Of a stretch of 52,118 bases of DNA, positions 18,617-28,174 are shown in pieces (position 1 is the first letter of the stretch; the number at the start of each line of letters is the position of its first letter). The notes under the pieces are model-generated. The model saw only the letters and a program-made list of their open reading frames with translations. It was not told the DNA's origin and ran no database searches. The translations under genes were made by a program, and so were the position numbers. The stretch covers positions 1-52,118 of the forward strand of contig CALCCE010000039.1 in assembly GCA_937899835.1 (NCBI GenBank). Direction: 5' to 3'. Source of the DNA: an uncultured Flavobacteriales bacterium (lineage in GTDB: Bacteria; Bacteroidota; Bacteroidia; Flavobacteriales_G; Salibacteraceae).

Positions 18617-19100
18617 TCAGTTAGAAACTTTGTTATTCGACCGGAAGGGACTGGCCGTGCAAGTGCACTCCTGGCAACAGGAGGGGCTCAAAGTGGCATT
18701 TACCAACGGTGTATTTGATTTATTGCACCTGGGTCACGCCGATTATTTGGCCAACACCCGGGCGCTTGCCGATAAGTTGGTGGTAGGTGTCAACTCCGAT
18801 GCCTCTGCCCGTCGGTTGGGAAAAGGCGCAGGCCGCCCCATTCAAGATGGGCGTTCCCGCGCACTGTTGTTGGCTGCCTTGTCCAGTGTGGATGCCGTTT
18901 GCCTTTTCGACGAAGACACTCCTTACGAATTGATTGCTGCCGTTAAACCAGATGTTTTGGCCAAGGGAGGAGATTATAAGCTGAAACAAATTGCCGGACA
19001 TGATCTGGTAATGGCTCGGGGAGGCGTGGTGAAGGTCATTCCTTTCCTTCCTGGCTATTCCACTACGGCCATTGAGCGGAAAATTCGTGAAACGCAATAA
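18603..19100 (+). CDS. rfaE2: D-glycero-beta-D-manno-heptose 1-phosphate adenylyltransferase
   Basis: The 165-residue protein is a stand-alone cytidylyltransferase-fold enzyme with FTNGVFDLLHLGHADYL (GxFDxxHxGH), VVGVNSDASARRLGKG, RPIQDGRSRALLLAALSSVD and the C-terminal PGYSTTAIERKI, all typical of the C-terminal half of HldE (RfaE domain II). It would activate heptose 1-phosphate to ADP-heptose for LPS core synthesis. No kinase domain is fused or adjacent, so the HldA and GmhB partners must be elsewhere. ATG at 18603 (MAGLDQLETL) is preferred; it overlaps the flippase gene. An upstream in-frame ATG at 18555 would add 16 residues of unlikely sequence. Confidence 0.92.
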   Translation: MAGLDQLETLLFDRKGLAVQVHSWQQEGLKVAFTNGVFDLLHLGHADYLANTRALADKLVVGVNSDASARRLGKGAGRPIQDGRSRALLLAALSSVDAVCLFDEDTPYELIAAVKPDVLAKGGDYKLKQIAGHDLVMARGGVVKVIPFLPGYSTTAIERKIRETQ

Positions 19101-19109
19101 GCAGTTAGC

Positions 19110-20483
19110 GTGGCCAACAAAGTAAAAACGGTTTATTCGTGCCAAAACTGCGGAGCCAACTCCCCGAAATGGGTAGGCAAATGCCCCACTTGCGGGGAAT
19201 GGAACACCTATGTAGAAGAAGTCATTAGCAAGAGCACTACCCCGGCCAAAGATGCTCTGACCAGCATTGAAGAAAAGTCGAACCGGCCGCGCACCTTGCT
19301 GGAAATTGACGCTTCGGCGGAAAGCCGGATGCAGCTCTACGATGGAGAGCTCAACCGCATTTTAGGCGGAGGCCTGGTGCCGGGCTCTTTGGTATTGATC
19401 GGTGGTGAACCGGGCATCGGTAAATCGACCTTAATGCTCCAAGTGGCTTTGCTCCAACGCAACCTGAAGGTGCTTTACATCTCTGGGGAAGAAAGCGAAC
19501 GCCAGATCCGCATGCGTGCCGAACGCATTGGTGTGGCACACGAACACTGCTACATCCTTACCGAAACGGCCACTCAGAGCTTGTTTAAGCACGCCAAACA
19601 GCTGGAACCAGATTTGGTCATTGTGGATAGTATTCAAACCTTACACACGCCCTTTATTGAATCTACCGCGGGCAGTGTGTCTCAAATTCGGGAATGTGCC
19701 GGAGAACTGCTGCGCTACGCCAAAGCCTCTAACGTTCCGGTATTGCTAATCGGACACATTACTAAGGATGGCAACCTCGCGGGGCCCAAAGTGCTGGAAC
19801 ACATGGTAGATACGGTGTTGCAGTTTGAAGGCGACCGGCACCACATTTATCGACTACTACGGGCCACGAAAAACCGCTTTGGCTCTACCAACGAATTGGG
19901 CATTTACGAAATGCAGGGAGACGGGCTTCGGGAGGTGACCAATCCTTCGGAGGTATTGATTTCTCATCGGGACAAATCCTTGAGTGGTATTGCTATTTCA
20001 GCTACCATGGAGGGCATGCGCCCTTTGTTGATCGAAACCCAGGCTTTGGTGAGTACTGCGGCCTACGGTACGCCTCAACGCTCCTCTACTGGTTTTGACC
20101 TCCGCCGGCTCAACATGTTGTTGGCGGTATTGGAAAAACGCTGCGGGTTCCGACTCGGAGCCAAAGATGTTTTTCTAAATATTGCTGGAGGCATCCGGGT
20201 AGACGATCCAGCCATTGATTTGGCGGTGGTGTGCGCAGTACTATCATCCAGCGAAGACCTGCCCATTGGTTCGGGAAGCTGCTTTGCGGCCGAAGTGGGT
20301 TTAAGTGGAGAGATTCGCGCAGTGAGCCGACTGGAACAACGCATTGGAGAAGCCGATAAATTGGGTTTCGAACGCATTTTTGTCTCAGCCTACAACCTCA
20401 AGGGGGTGGATACCGCCCGTTTCAAACTGGACGTAATTCCGGTGAAAAAGATCGAAGAAGTATTTCGCCACCTCTTCGGCTAA
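19110..20483 (+). CDS. radA: DNA repair protein RadA
   Basis: RadA is a RecA-like ATPase that promotes branch migration during recombination. The 457-residue protein starts with a C4 zinc finger (C11, C14, C25, C28) in the family context TVYSCQNCGANSPKWVGKCP. The RecA-like core has Walker A GGEPGIGKST at 98-107, LYISGEES, the Walker B segment LVIVDSIQTL, and the RadA-specific KNRFGSTNELGIYEM. The C-terminal third is the Lon-protease-like domain without a catalytic dyad. The start codon is GTG at 19110, 9 bases after rfaE2; it is the only start giving the conserved N-terminus. The gene converges on the OmpA-like gene with a 2-base gap. Confidence 0.97.
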   Translation: MANKVKTVYSCQNCGANSPKWVGKCPTCGEWNTYVEEVISKSTTPAKDALTSIEEKSNRPRTLLEIDASAESRMQLYDGELNRILGGGLVPGSLVLIGGEPGIGKSTLMLQVALLQRNLKVLYISGEESERQIRMRAERIGVAHEHCYILTETATQSLFKHAKQLEPDLVIVDSIQTLHTPFIESTAGSVSQIRECAGELLRYAKASNVPVLLIGHITKDGNLAGPKVLEHMVDTVLQFEGDRHHIYRLLRATKNRFGSTNELGIYEMQGDGLREVTNPSEVLISHRDKSLSGIAISATMEGMRPLLIETQALVSTAAYGTPQRSSTGFDLRRLNMLLAVLEKRCGFRLGAKDVFLNIAGGIRVDDPAIDLAVVCAVLSSSEDLPIGSGSCFAAEVGLSGEIRAVSRLEQRIGEADKLGFERIFVSAYNLKGVDTARFKLDVIPVKKIEEVFRHLFG

Positions 20484-20485
20484 AA

Positions 20486-21490
20486 TTAATCCTCTAAGAT
20501 TTCGAACAAGTCGTTTAGATCGGGAGTCAGGATGATTTCGATACGGCGGTTCTTGGCTTTGGCGTCTTCGGTTTCGCCTTGGTCTACCGGAATGTATTCT
20601 CCCCTACCGGCAGCCGTTAATTTGGTGGGATCAATTTCCCCATTTTCTACCATCAATCGCACCACAGCAGTGGCCCGGAGTACGCTCAAATCCCAATTGT
20701 CCTTCATCGTTCCACCTTTCATCGGGTCGGAATCGGTGTGCCCTTCTACCAAGATGCTGATGTCTTTTTGCTCGGCAATGGCTTTGCAAAGGTCGAGGAT
20801 GGCTTTTTTTCCTTCCGGATCGATGTTGGTGCTTCCTTTGGGAAACAGGAGTTTCGCTTCGAGCGACACATAGATCTTTCCGTTGCGTTGTTCCACCGTC
20901 AAGCCTTTGTCGCGAAAGGAGTAGAGTGCCGCAGCTACTTTGTCTTTCAATGCCTGAGTGGCCGAATCTTTTCTTGAAACGAGGGCTTCCAGTTCTTTTA
21001 CCCGAGCTTCCCGGCTGATGAGTTCTGAATTGAGTCGATCGAGGTTGGCACTTCTCGCCTTCAGTTCCTTATCAAGATCGTTGAGCTCGTCTTCTTTTTG
21101 TTGCAGCTCAAACTGCGTTTTCTGCAGTTCTAAGGCCAATTTTCGATTTTCGGCAGCGCTTCCGTCCCTAAGTTCGGCCTGTTTGCGCAGCAGCTCGTCA
21201 TTCAGTTCGTTGATCTTGTCGTATTGGCGGTTCATTTTGCGCAGTGAAATGCCCAACCGGGTAGTATCTCCCTCCAGGTATTCCACGGTTTTGCGCATGG
21301 ATTCGGTACTGACCAACAATTCGTTGCGCTCCGTTTCCAGGTCTTTTTTCTCCTGGCTGAGTTGGGCACGTTCGTCGGCACAGGTCTCCTGCTTGTTCTT
21401 CATTTCCTCGAACTGGCGGGCAGGAACACAAGCTTGGAGCGCCATACCAAAGGCGGCAACGATCAAAAACGGACGCAGATAGCTCTTCAT
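20486..21490 (-). CDS. OmpA-family lipoprotein with coiled-coil region
   Basis: The protein has 334 residues from ATG at 21490 (MKSYLRPFLIVAAFGMALQAC); the frame continues seven codons upstream, but the signal peptide fits this start. Cys at the end of the hydrophobic segment (LQAC) is the likely lipid site. Residues about 30-185 form a long charged coiled coil rich in Glu, Leu and Lys. Residues about 205-325 are an OmpA C-terminal peptidoglycan-binding domain (FPKGSTNIDPEGKKAI, VEGHTDSDPM, LRATAVVRLMVENGEID, AKNRRIEIIL). It probably tethers the outer membrane to peptidoglycan across the periplasm, in the manner of Pal with a spacer. Confidence 0.9.
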   Translation of the reverse strand: MKSYLRPFLIVAAFGMALQACVPARQFEEMKNKQETCADERAQLSQEKKDLETERNELLVSTESMRKTVEYLEGDTTRLGISLRKMNRQYDKINELNDELLRKQAELRDGSAAENRKLALELQKTQFELQQKEDELNDLDKELKARSANLDRLNSELISREARVKELEALVSRKDSATQALKDKVAAALYSFRDKGLTVEQRNGKIYVSLEAKLLFPKGSTNIDPEGKKAILDLCKAIAEQKDISILVEGHTDSDPMKGGTMKDNWDLSVLRATAVVRLMVENGEIDPTKLTAAGRGEYIPVDQGETEDAKAKNRRIEIILTPDLNDLFEILED

Positions 21491-21519
21491 GGTACGTTGG
21501 TTTAAATACACTTAATGTG

Positions 21520-21527
21520 CAAAACTA
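21520..21527 (-). promoter_or_regulatory. Candidate -7 element of the OmpA-like gene
   Basis: TAGTTTTG on the minus strand matches TAnnTTTG and lies 29 bases before the start codon at 21490. No TTG was found at the expected upstream spacing, so this is a one-box match. Confidence 0.4.
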
Positions 21528-21608
21528 ACGTGCCCAAGGTGGGATTGGGACCGTGTGGTCCCCGACTTATAAACAGGATAGCTGTGAATAGCGCTTAAAA
21601 CAAGCTAT

Positions 21609-23378
21609 TTAGCGCAACTCACTCACTTGCTTTTTCGCGGCTTGCTCTTCGGCAGATGCCTTGAAATATACCTCGGAAAGGTCGCGGTATTCCATCGCGT
21701 TTTGAGGAAAGTTGCGCACGTTGGGCGCCAACAAGCGCGTGAACTCTTCGTAATAGATGGGCAAAATGGCCGCATCGTCCAAAGCAATTTGATCCGCCAA
21801 TCGGTACAAACGAAAACGGTCTTCTTGATCAGAAGCCATCATCGCTTCTTTGAAAACAGAATCGTATTCAGCGTTTTGGTAGCGAACCGAGTTCACATAG
21901 GCTTTTTCGTCACCGTCCAGGGGCACATGTTCGCCCAACAAAAGGTTGAGAAATGTCTCAGGATCCGGGTAGTCGGCAATCCAGGCTTCCCGCCAAAAGA
22001 GCGATCTCCCAGATTCGGTATTGTCGAGGTATTGCGCCATCGACATTTCGTTGAGTTCTACCTCAATGCCCAGGTTTTCCTGAAGCATTTTTTGCACCAC
22101 CTCAGCAATCAACACATTGTTTTGCCCTCCTCGGTTGAGCTCCATGGTCAATTTTGGAAAACCTTCTCCGTTGGGAAAACCGGCATCGCTCAGCAATTCC
22201 TGAGCCCGCTCGGGACTGTAGGTATATCCTTTCAACCGACTGCTCTGGTATTTCTGAAATACAGGCGGAACGATGCCATAAATGGCGGGTTCTGCATCGC
22301 CTTGCAGTGCGTACTCTACGATTTCATCACGGTTGATGGCGTAGTTAAAAGCTTGCCGCACCCGAACGTCTTTAAAAGGCTCCAGTTGGTGTTGAAATCC
22401 GTAGTACTGGCTGCCCATGGCCGTGGTGGTCTGAATATCATAATCGGGGTGTTTTCCGCTGCGGGCATCTTCCAATTCTCCTGCAATTTCGTCGAGCATT
22501 TCGAGGGGCAAGGTAAACACCATGTCGAGGTTGCCTTTGCGGAAATTGAGCAGCTCAATTTTTTTCTCTTTTTCGAAGGTAAAGCGCACCCGATCCAGGT
22601 AAGGCAAGGCGTTGCCAAATTCGTCTTTACGCCAATAATTGGCGTTTCGAGCTAAAATAACCGCTTCGTTTTCTTTCACGGTTTTCATCACGAAGGGACC
22701 GGTACCAATGGTTTTGGTTCGAACTTCGTCTCCGTATTTTTCTACAGCTTCTTTTGGAAACACCCAGCATCCTGGTTGGCCCAAAATGTTGAGAAATCCG
22801 CCAAAGGGAGTGATCAGGTCGAGTTGAAGGGTGTAGTCGTCAATTACTTTCACGCCACTCACCCCCTCTTCTAAAGGTTGACCGGTTTTCGTGGAGGCAA
22901 AATATTCGTTGGCTCCTTTTACCCGGTCTTTAAAGAGAAAGAAGACCTGATTGTTGGCGTGGTAAGTGCAAAGTTGTTCGAAACAATATTGAAAGTCGCG
23001 TGCGGTCACTTCCCGGCCTTTTCCCTCAGCAAAACAAGCGTCATCGTGAAAGAGAACGCCTTTGCGAAGGTGAAAGGTAATGGAGTTGGCATCTTGGTTT
23101 AACTCCCAACGTTCAGCGAGGCTGGGTTCAACCATCAACGTTTTTTGGTTGAATTTCACCAAGCCTTCAAACACCTGATTGGCGATGCGATGGGCAGTAG
23201 CTTCGGTTATATTTAAGGGAAAGAGGCTTCGGAAACCTTCTACTTCGTTGATTCGAAATACACCTCCATAAGTCACGCCTCCACGGGCTTCACGGACTTT
23301 TTTGGGTTCTTTGGCAGTATCTCCACAAGCAGTAATTGTGAAAACCAAGACCAAAAATCCGAGTGCTATCGGCTTCAT
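21609..23378 (-). CDS. Peptide/oligopeptide ABC transporter substrate-binding lipoprotein (SBP family 5)
   Basis: The 589-residue protein begins with a lipoprotein signal peptide ending TITAC (Cys18). The mature part matches SBP_bac_5 proteins: GGVFRINEVEGFRSLFPL, then VEPSLAERWELNQDANSITFHLRKGVLFHDD, then ARDFQYCFEQL, FKDVRVRQAFNYAINRDEIV and PERAQELLSDAGFP. It would bind oligopeptides or similar ligands for an ABC importer. No permease or ATPase genes are adjacent, so it is an orphan binding protein, as happens with such lipoproteins in Bacteroidota. It precedes the OmpA-like gene by 118 bases and diverges from the large outer-membrane protein across 305 bases. Confidence 0.92.
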   Translation of the reverse strand: MKPIALGFLVLVFTITACGDTAKEPKKVREARGGVTYGGVFRINEVEGFRSLFPLNITEATAHRIANQVFEGLVKFNQKTLMVEPSLAERWELNQDANSITFHLRKGVLFHDDACFAEGKGREVTARDFQYCFEQLCTYHANNQVFFLFKDRVKGANEYFASTKTGQPLEEGVSGVKVIDDYTLQLDLITPFGGFLNILGQPGCWVFPKEAVEKYGDEVRTKTIGTGPFVMKTVKENEAVILARNANYWRKDEFGNALPYLDRVRFTFEKEKKIELLNFRKGNLDMVFTLPLEMLDEIAGELEDARSGKHPDYDIQTTTAMGSQYYGFQHQLEPFKDVRVRQAFNYAINRDEIVEYALQGDAEPAIYGIVPPVFQKYQSSRLKGYTYSPERAQELLSDAGFPNGEGFPKLTMELNRGGQNNVLIAEVVQKMLQENLGIEVELNEMSMAQYLDNTESGRSLFWREAWIADYPDPETFLNLLLGEHVPLDGDEKAYVNSVRYQNAEYDSVFKEAMMASDQEDRFRLYRLADQIALDDAAILPIYYEEFTRLLAPNVRNFPQNAMEYRDLSEVYFKASAEEQAAKKQVSELR

Positions 23379-23683
23379 GCTGTTGTGTTTCAGTTCGGTT
23401 GATAGACAAGGGCCAGGAGGCCTTATACTTTATTTACAAGCAAATGGTTTCAAGTAGGGATGGAAAGATACAAGAATTCGATTGTGGAGAACCCTCGTAT
23501 GGTATTAACAAACGAACCGTCAAAAAGATTTGACCAAACGGCTTCCCTCTATTCGCTTGATTTAGTGCAGGTTTTTGTATAATGATGTTCTCGCTTCTGC
23601 GTTTTAGCACCGAAGCGGGTGTATGGTTCTGATTCCTTTATTTTGTAATTCGGGAATAGCATTTCGACTTCAAATTCAAGCGC
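23379..23683 (+). other. Divergent intergenic region without a convincing gene
   Basis: These 305 bases separate the peptide-binding lipoprotein (minus) from the large outer-membrane protein (plus) and must hold both promoters. I see only an imperfect -7-like TTATTTTG at 23638-23645 before the plus gene. Open frames here are short or run antisense into the neighbouring gene and do not look coding. Confidence 0.5.
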
Positions 23684-26600
23684 TTGATATCCTTTTACCG
23701 TGCTTTGCTGTTGATTGCTGTGCTCCTTTGGGGTTCTCAGGGACTTTCCCAACGGCTCACCAACCTGCGGCAAACAACCATTCCCTTGAGTACCGATACG
23801 GTAACTCTCGACTCCCTGAGCCTCGTTCCGGGTTCGGTGGTGGTGCGCTTGCAGTCGGATACGATCAATACTGACCGCTATTGGCTTGATGAGGCCAACG
23901 GAAAATTGATCTGGAAACCCGATCAACGTCCAGAAGGCGCCACGGCTTGGGTGGTTTACCGGGTATTTCCGGTTCGTCTTACGGCTCCATATCAACACAA
24001 AGACTCTAAACTAATTGAGCCAGATGCTACCGGGGCGGTCAACCCTTTTTCTTACACTTCAGTTCCGCAAACCAACGGAACTTTTACCCTTCGGGGCCTC
24101 GACAAGCGGGGAAGCATCTCACGGGGAGTAAACTTTGGCAACAACCAAGACCTGTCAGTAAATTCTAACCTCAACCTCGAACTGTCGGGCAGGCTCAACG
24201 AGCGGGTAAGTGTGGCTGCGGCCATTTCTGACAACAACATCCCCATTCAACCGGAGGGTAACACCCAACAATTGCAAGAGTTTGATCGGGTGTACATCAC
24301 TTTGTTTGATCAGAAATCGAGCCTTACTGCCGGTGATTTTCAATTGGACCGGCCGGAGAGTTATTTTCTCACCTACCTCAAAAGAGCACAAGGGGCCACT
24401 TTTCAGAGTCGTTTTTCGCTTTCGCGCACGGATACCTTAAAACACCGGATGCGGGTGCAGGCCAGTGGAGCCATCTCCCGGGGAAAGTTTGCCCGCAACA
24501 TTATTCAAGGGGTGGAAGGCAATCAGGGGCCTTATCGCCTTCGTGGCAATCAAAACGAAACGTTTATTGTGGTGCTTTCCGGTACTGAACGGGTTTTCAT
24601 CGATGGCCGCTTGCTCACCCGTGGCCAGGAACAAGATTATGTGATCAACTACAATACCGCTGAGCTCACGTTTACTGCCAAGCAGTTGATTACTAAAGAC
24701 AAGCGCATCATTGTGGAATTCCAATATTCGGATCAAAATTATGCGCGATCGCTCATCCATTTTTCGGACGAGTACCAAACGGATAAGCTGCAATTGCGCT
24801 TTCACCTGTATTCGGAGCAAGATGGCCGTAACCAACCTCTACAGCAATCTTTGGACGATAATCGAAGGGAGGTGCTGCGCAATGCTGGTGACAGCACCAA
24901 TCTGGCATTGGCTCCCGGCATCGACTCGGCCGATTTTGATCCTTCGGAAATCTTGTACGAGCGCATCGACACTACGGTGAATGGGGTGACCTATGCCAAT
25001 GTCTACGAATTTTCAACCGACTCTACGGTGCAGTTGTACCGGCTTACCTTTTCGGAAGTGGGACAAGGCAACGGCAATTACCTGCTGGACCAGAGCCTGG
25101 CCAACGGTAGGGTGTACCAATGGGTGCCGCCCGATTCGACGGGGCGGCCTACGGGCAATTTTGCTCCGGTAGTGCAACTCATTCCTCCCAGCCAAAACCA
25201 AATGGTGACGCTGGGCGGGGTTTATCAGTTTTCGAAAAACACCCGCTTGAGTTTTGAAGGTGCCTTGAGCAACAACGACCTCAATACGTTTTCCAGCCGC
25301 GATGCTTCGGACGATCAGGGCTTTGCATTGAAGATGAATTTTCAAAACGCAAAACGCCTCGGAAAATCCGATTCGGCTGGATGGCAGTTGGTCTCCAATG
25401 TGGGCTATGAATACCTGAGCGATAATTTTTCGGCCATTGAGCGTTTCCGGTCGGTGGAGTTTGATCGGGATTGGAATGTGCGTAACCTGAATTTGGTATC
25501 GGAACAATTGGTAACCGATGCCAGCCTGGAAATTCAAAAGGTGGGCCTGGGAAGGCTTAGCTATGGGCTACAATCGTTCAACAGTGCGGCCGAGTACCAG
25601 GCTTTGCGTAATCATCTGCGGTTGATCGTCAACCGACCTGCTACGAAGATCAACTACCGCGTTAGCCGCATGACTTCGGATGGCAAACGGAGCAATACAG
25701 CCTTTTTTCGGCACAACACCCTGGCACAAAAAAAACTGCTGGACTGGCTGGTGATTGGATATCGGGACGACCTTGAGGACAACAAAATTCGCAACCCGAC
25801 AACCGACAGCTTGCTGGCTTCGAGTTACTCTTTTTGGGAATGGGAGTTGTTTGCCACCAAGGCAGACACGACGGGCAACAACTACCGGGTGAACTACACC
25901 CAACGCTATGACGAGGCACGCAACAACAACCAGGTGAGCCTGGCTACTTTTGGGGAAAGCGTGGGCTTGAGTTTTGACCTGGTGAAAAACCCCAAGAGTG
26001 TGCTCCGGGGGAAAACGTCTTACCGGTCGCTGACCATCAAAAACGAAGAGATCACCAATCAAACGCCCGACAACACTTTTCTCAACCGCCTGGAGTACAA
26101 TGTTAAGCTGTTCAAAGGTTCCATTTCGTCCAATTCCTTCTTCGAAATTGGTTCGGGCCTGGAAGCCCGGCGGGAGTTTACCTACATCGAAGTTACTTCT
26201 GGTCAAGGGGCGTTCACCTGGACGGACTACAATGGCAACAACCAGCAGGAATTGGACGAATTTGAGGTGGCGGTATTTCAGGATCAGGCCAATTTCATCA
26301 AGGTGTTCACTCCGACCGACGATTACGTGAAAACGTTTACCAATCAATTCAATCAGGTATTCTTTTTTCAGCCGGCCGCCGTATGGAACAACAAAAAAGG
26401 GTGGCGCAAAGTGGTATCGAAGTTTTCGGATCAGGTGGCCTACCGCATTGACCGAAAAACCAACCAGGAGGAGTTTTCGTCTCGCTTGAACCCGTTTGAA
26501 ACAGCCATTGCCGACACGAATCTGCTGGCCCTGAATTCATCGTTTCGCAACACATTTTATTTCAACCGGTCGCATCCCATTTTCGGAGCCGAACTCAATT

Positions 26601-27178
26601 CGCAGGATATCCGAGGGAAAACCTTGCTCACCAACGGTTTCGAATCGCGGAGCAATCGGTTTCAGGAACTCCGTAGCCGTTGGAACCTGAGCCGGATTTT
26701 TACCATGCAACTGGACCTGCTGCTGGGCAAGAAGGTGAATGAATCGGATTTCTTCTCCAGTCGGAACTACGAGATCGACTTTTCCGCCATTGAACCCAAA
26801 TTCACCTGGCAACCCGGTACTACTTTTCGCGGCTCGGTGCGCTACCGCTATGAGGTGAAGGACAATGCCGAAAGCTTGGGTGGAGAGAGCACGCTCAATC
26901 AAACTTTTGGCGCGGATATCAAATACAACTCAGTAGGAAAAGGCAGCCTGACTTCTGAGGTAAATTTTGTTCAAATTCGCTACGATGGAGCGGTAAACAA
27001 TGCTGTTGCTTTTGAAATGCTGGATGCGCTGCAACCGGGTCAAAACATCACCTGGACCATCAATTACCAACGCACCTTGGCCGAATACCTGCAACTGAGC
27101 CTCAACTACAACGGAAGAAGTTCGGAAGGAACACCGGTCGTACACGCCGGTGGTGTTCAGGTGCGGGCCTTTTTCTAA
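23684..27178 (+). CDS. Large conserved outer-membrane beta-barrel protein of unknown function
   Basis: The 1164-residue protein starts with a signal peptide (ISFYRALLLIAVLLWGSQG, predicted cleavage before Gln23). The rest is dominated by alternating polar and hydrophobic beta strands with many Asn, Arg and aromatic residues, ending in Phe-Phe as outer-membrane barrels commonly do. Segments such as GSISRGVNFGNNQDLSVNS, AAISDNNIPIQPEGNTQQLQ and GDFQLDRPESYF recall a widespread uncharacterised Bacteroidota family. A short acidic segment (TWTDYNGNNQQELDEFEV) may bind calcium. The start is TTG at 23684: the frame is closed at 23657 and contains no ATG before the signal peptide. Transport or assembly roles are both possible; I assign none. 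Confidence 0.75.
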   Translation: MISFYRALLLIAVLLWGSQGLSQRLTNLRQTTIPLSTDTVTLDSLSLVPGSVVVRLQSDTINTDRYWLDEANGKLIWKPDQRPEGATAWVVYRVFPVRLTAPYQHKDSKLIEPDATGAVNPFSYTSVPQTNGTFTLRGLDKRGSISRGVNFGNNQDLSVNSNLNLELSGRLNERVSVAAAISDNNIPIQPEGNTQQLQEFDRVYITLFDQKSSLTAGDFQLDRPESYFLTYLKRAQGATFQSRFSLSRTDTLKHRMRVQASGAISRGKFARNIIQGVEGNQGPYRLRGNQNETFIVVLSGTERVFIDGRLLTRGQEQDYVINYNTAELTFTAKQLITKDKRIIVEFQYSDQNYARSLIHFSDEYQTDKLQLRFHLYSEQDGRNQPLQQSLDDNRREVLRNAGDSTNLALAPGIDSADFDPSEILYERIDTTVNGVTYANVYEFSTDSTVQLYRLTFSEVGQGNGNYLLDQSLANGRVYQWVPPDSTGRPTGNFAPVVQLIPPSQNQMVTLGGVYQFSKNTRLSFEGALSNNDLNTFSSRDASDDQGFALKMNFQNAKRLGKSDSAGWQLVSNVGYEYLSDNFSAIERFRSVEFDRDWNVRNLNLVSEQLVTDASLEIQKVGLGRLSYGLQSFNSAAEYQALRNHLRLIVNRPATKINYRVSRMTSDGKRSNTAFFRHNTLAQKKLLDWLVIGYRDDLEDNKIRNPTTDSLLASSYSFWEWELFATKADTTGNNYRVNYTQRYDEARNNNQVSLATFGESVGLSFDLVKNPKSVLRGKTSYRSLTIKNEEITNQTPDNTFLNRLEYNVKLFKGSISSNSFFEIGSGLEARREFTYIEVTSGQGAFTWTDYNGNNQQELDEFEVAVFQDQANFIKVFTPTDDYVKTFTNQFNQVFFFQPAAVWNNKKGWRKVVSKFSDQVAYRIDRKTNQEEFSSRLNPFETAIADTNLLALNSSFRNTFYFNRSHPIFGAELNSQDIRGKTLLTNGFESRSNRFQELRSRWNLSRIFTMQLDLLLGKKVNESDFFSSRNYEIDFSAIEPKFTWQPGTTFRGSVRYRYEVKDNAESLGGESTLNQTFGADIKYNSVGKGSLTSEVNFVQIRYDGAVNNAVAFEMLDALQPGQNITWTINYQRTLAEYLQLSLNYNGRSSEGTPVVHAGGVQVRAFF

Positions 27179-27191
27179 AGCTGGCTTCGGA

Positions 27192-28118
27192 TTATTTCAA
27201 CGAAAATTTAGTGGTACCAATCAGCATCTCGTCTACGTAGGCAGCTACTTCATATTCGCCGGCCGGCAATGCAGATTTTACTTCCCAATACATGCAAAGG
27301 GGCAGTTCCTGATTTTGATAATCTACCACCTTTTTAACGCTGTACAGACCGCGCACGCCTTCGTAATCGAACAGGTTTTTTTCGTCCTCGCCCAGGGAGA
27401 GAATCTTCCCGTCGGGCGTTTGTATCCGGAGGTAAACGATTTTTTTACCCGGCTCGAGCACTTCGTTGCGGCTCAGCGAAAGGCAGGTTTTGATCTTTTC
27501 GGCTTTGATGGCTTTGGTGGTGGGTCGGTGTACTCCATTGCTTTTCACCCGCTGGGCGATGCTCACCATTTCCATGGCCTCTAGCTTAGAGCCGATTTTC
27601 ACTTTCTCTGCCAGGCTTTCTTTTTCCGATTCCAGGTTGGAAGTGCGTTGCTTTTCGCTGGAAAGCGCCCTTTCTACCTGACTTTTTTCTTCCCGGAGGG
27701 TGATGTTCAAGGTGTTGAGTGAGTCGATGGTATGGAGGTAGCCTTTCATGATCTCGCGCAATGTAGCAGCCTCTTTCTTTAACTTGTAGATGATGTAAGC
27801 ATCGTCTTTGTGCTTCTCTGCTTCTTTTAAAAGCTCGGCAATGTGTACCCGCTGAGAATCGATTTCGGCTTGCAAGGCTTCGTTATCGGTTTGGAGGGTT
27901 CCAAATTCCTCTTGGAGGTCCGTCAATTGATCCACTACCAAGGCTTTTTCCTGCTCGGTGTTGGCACAATCTTCCAAAATGGTGACTTTCTCCTTTTCCA
28001 GTTCCTGGTTTTTAAAGGTCATGAAAATGGCAAACCCGGCCAGCAGCACAAGTGCTACCGGGTAAATGATGTCTAAGGGCCTGCGGCCTTTGGGTGCGTT
28101 TCCTGGCTTATTTTCCAT
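27192..28118 (-). CDS. Membrane-anchored coiled-coil protein of unknown function
   Basis: The protein has 308 residues from ATG at 28118 (MENKPGNAPKGRRPL). A short basic cytoplasmic start is followed by one membrane helix (about residues 16-35, IIYPVALVLLAGFAIFMTF), a long coiled coil (about 36-195, rich in Glu, Leu, Lys) and a beta-rich C-terminal domain (about 200-308, with VYLRIQTPDGKILSLGE and LPAGEYEVAAYVDEMLIG). The layout is that of an inner-membrane protein with a periplasmic spacer and a terminal Ig-like domain. It diverges from the ComF-type gene with a 56-base gap and converges on the barrel protein with a 13-base gap. A recognisable family name escapes me. Confidence 0.7.
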   Translation of the reverse strand: MENKPGNAPKGRRPLDIIYPVALVLLAGFAIFMTFKNQELEKEKVTILEDCANTEQEKALVVDQLTDLQEEFGTLQTDNEALQAEIDSQRVHIAELLKEAEKHKDDAYIIYKLKKEAATLREIMKGYLHTIDSLNTLNITLREEKSQVERALSSEKQRTSNLESEKESLAEKVKIGSKLEAMEMVSIAQRVKSNGVHRPTTKAIKAEKIKTCLSLSRNEVLEPGKKIVYLRIQTPDGKILSLGEDEKNLFDYEGVRGLYSVKKVVDYQNQELPLCMYWEVKSALPAGEYEVAAYVDEMLIGTTKFSLK

Positions 28119-28174
28119 ATATTTAAGATTCCCCGGTTGCGTACAAATTAACTCAGACCAAGCTTTATTCACAA

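Noticed and set aside
21547-21562. Perfect hairpin GGGACC-GTGT-GGTCCC between the OmpA-like and peptide-binding genes
   Set aside because: It has no T run on either strand, so it does not qualify as an intrinsic terminator; a 6-bp repeat can arise by chance.
23549-23998. 149-codon minus-strand ORF over the start of the barrel protein
   Set aside because: It is antisense to a much longer gene with a signal peptide, has no recognisable domain and a composition typical of a shadow frame.
25568-26347. 259-codon minus-strand ORF inside the barrel gene
   Set aside because: Fully antisense to the barrel protein, with no motif; long shadow frames are expected in this G+C range.
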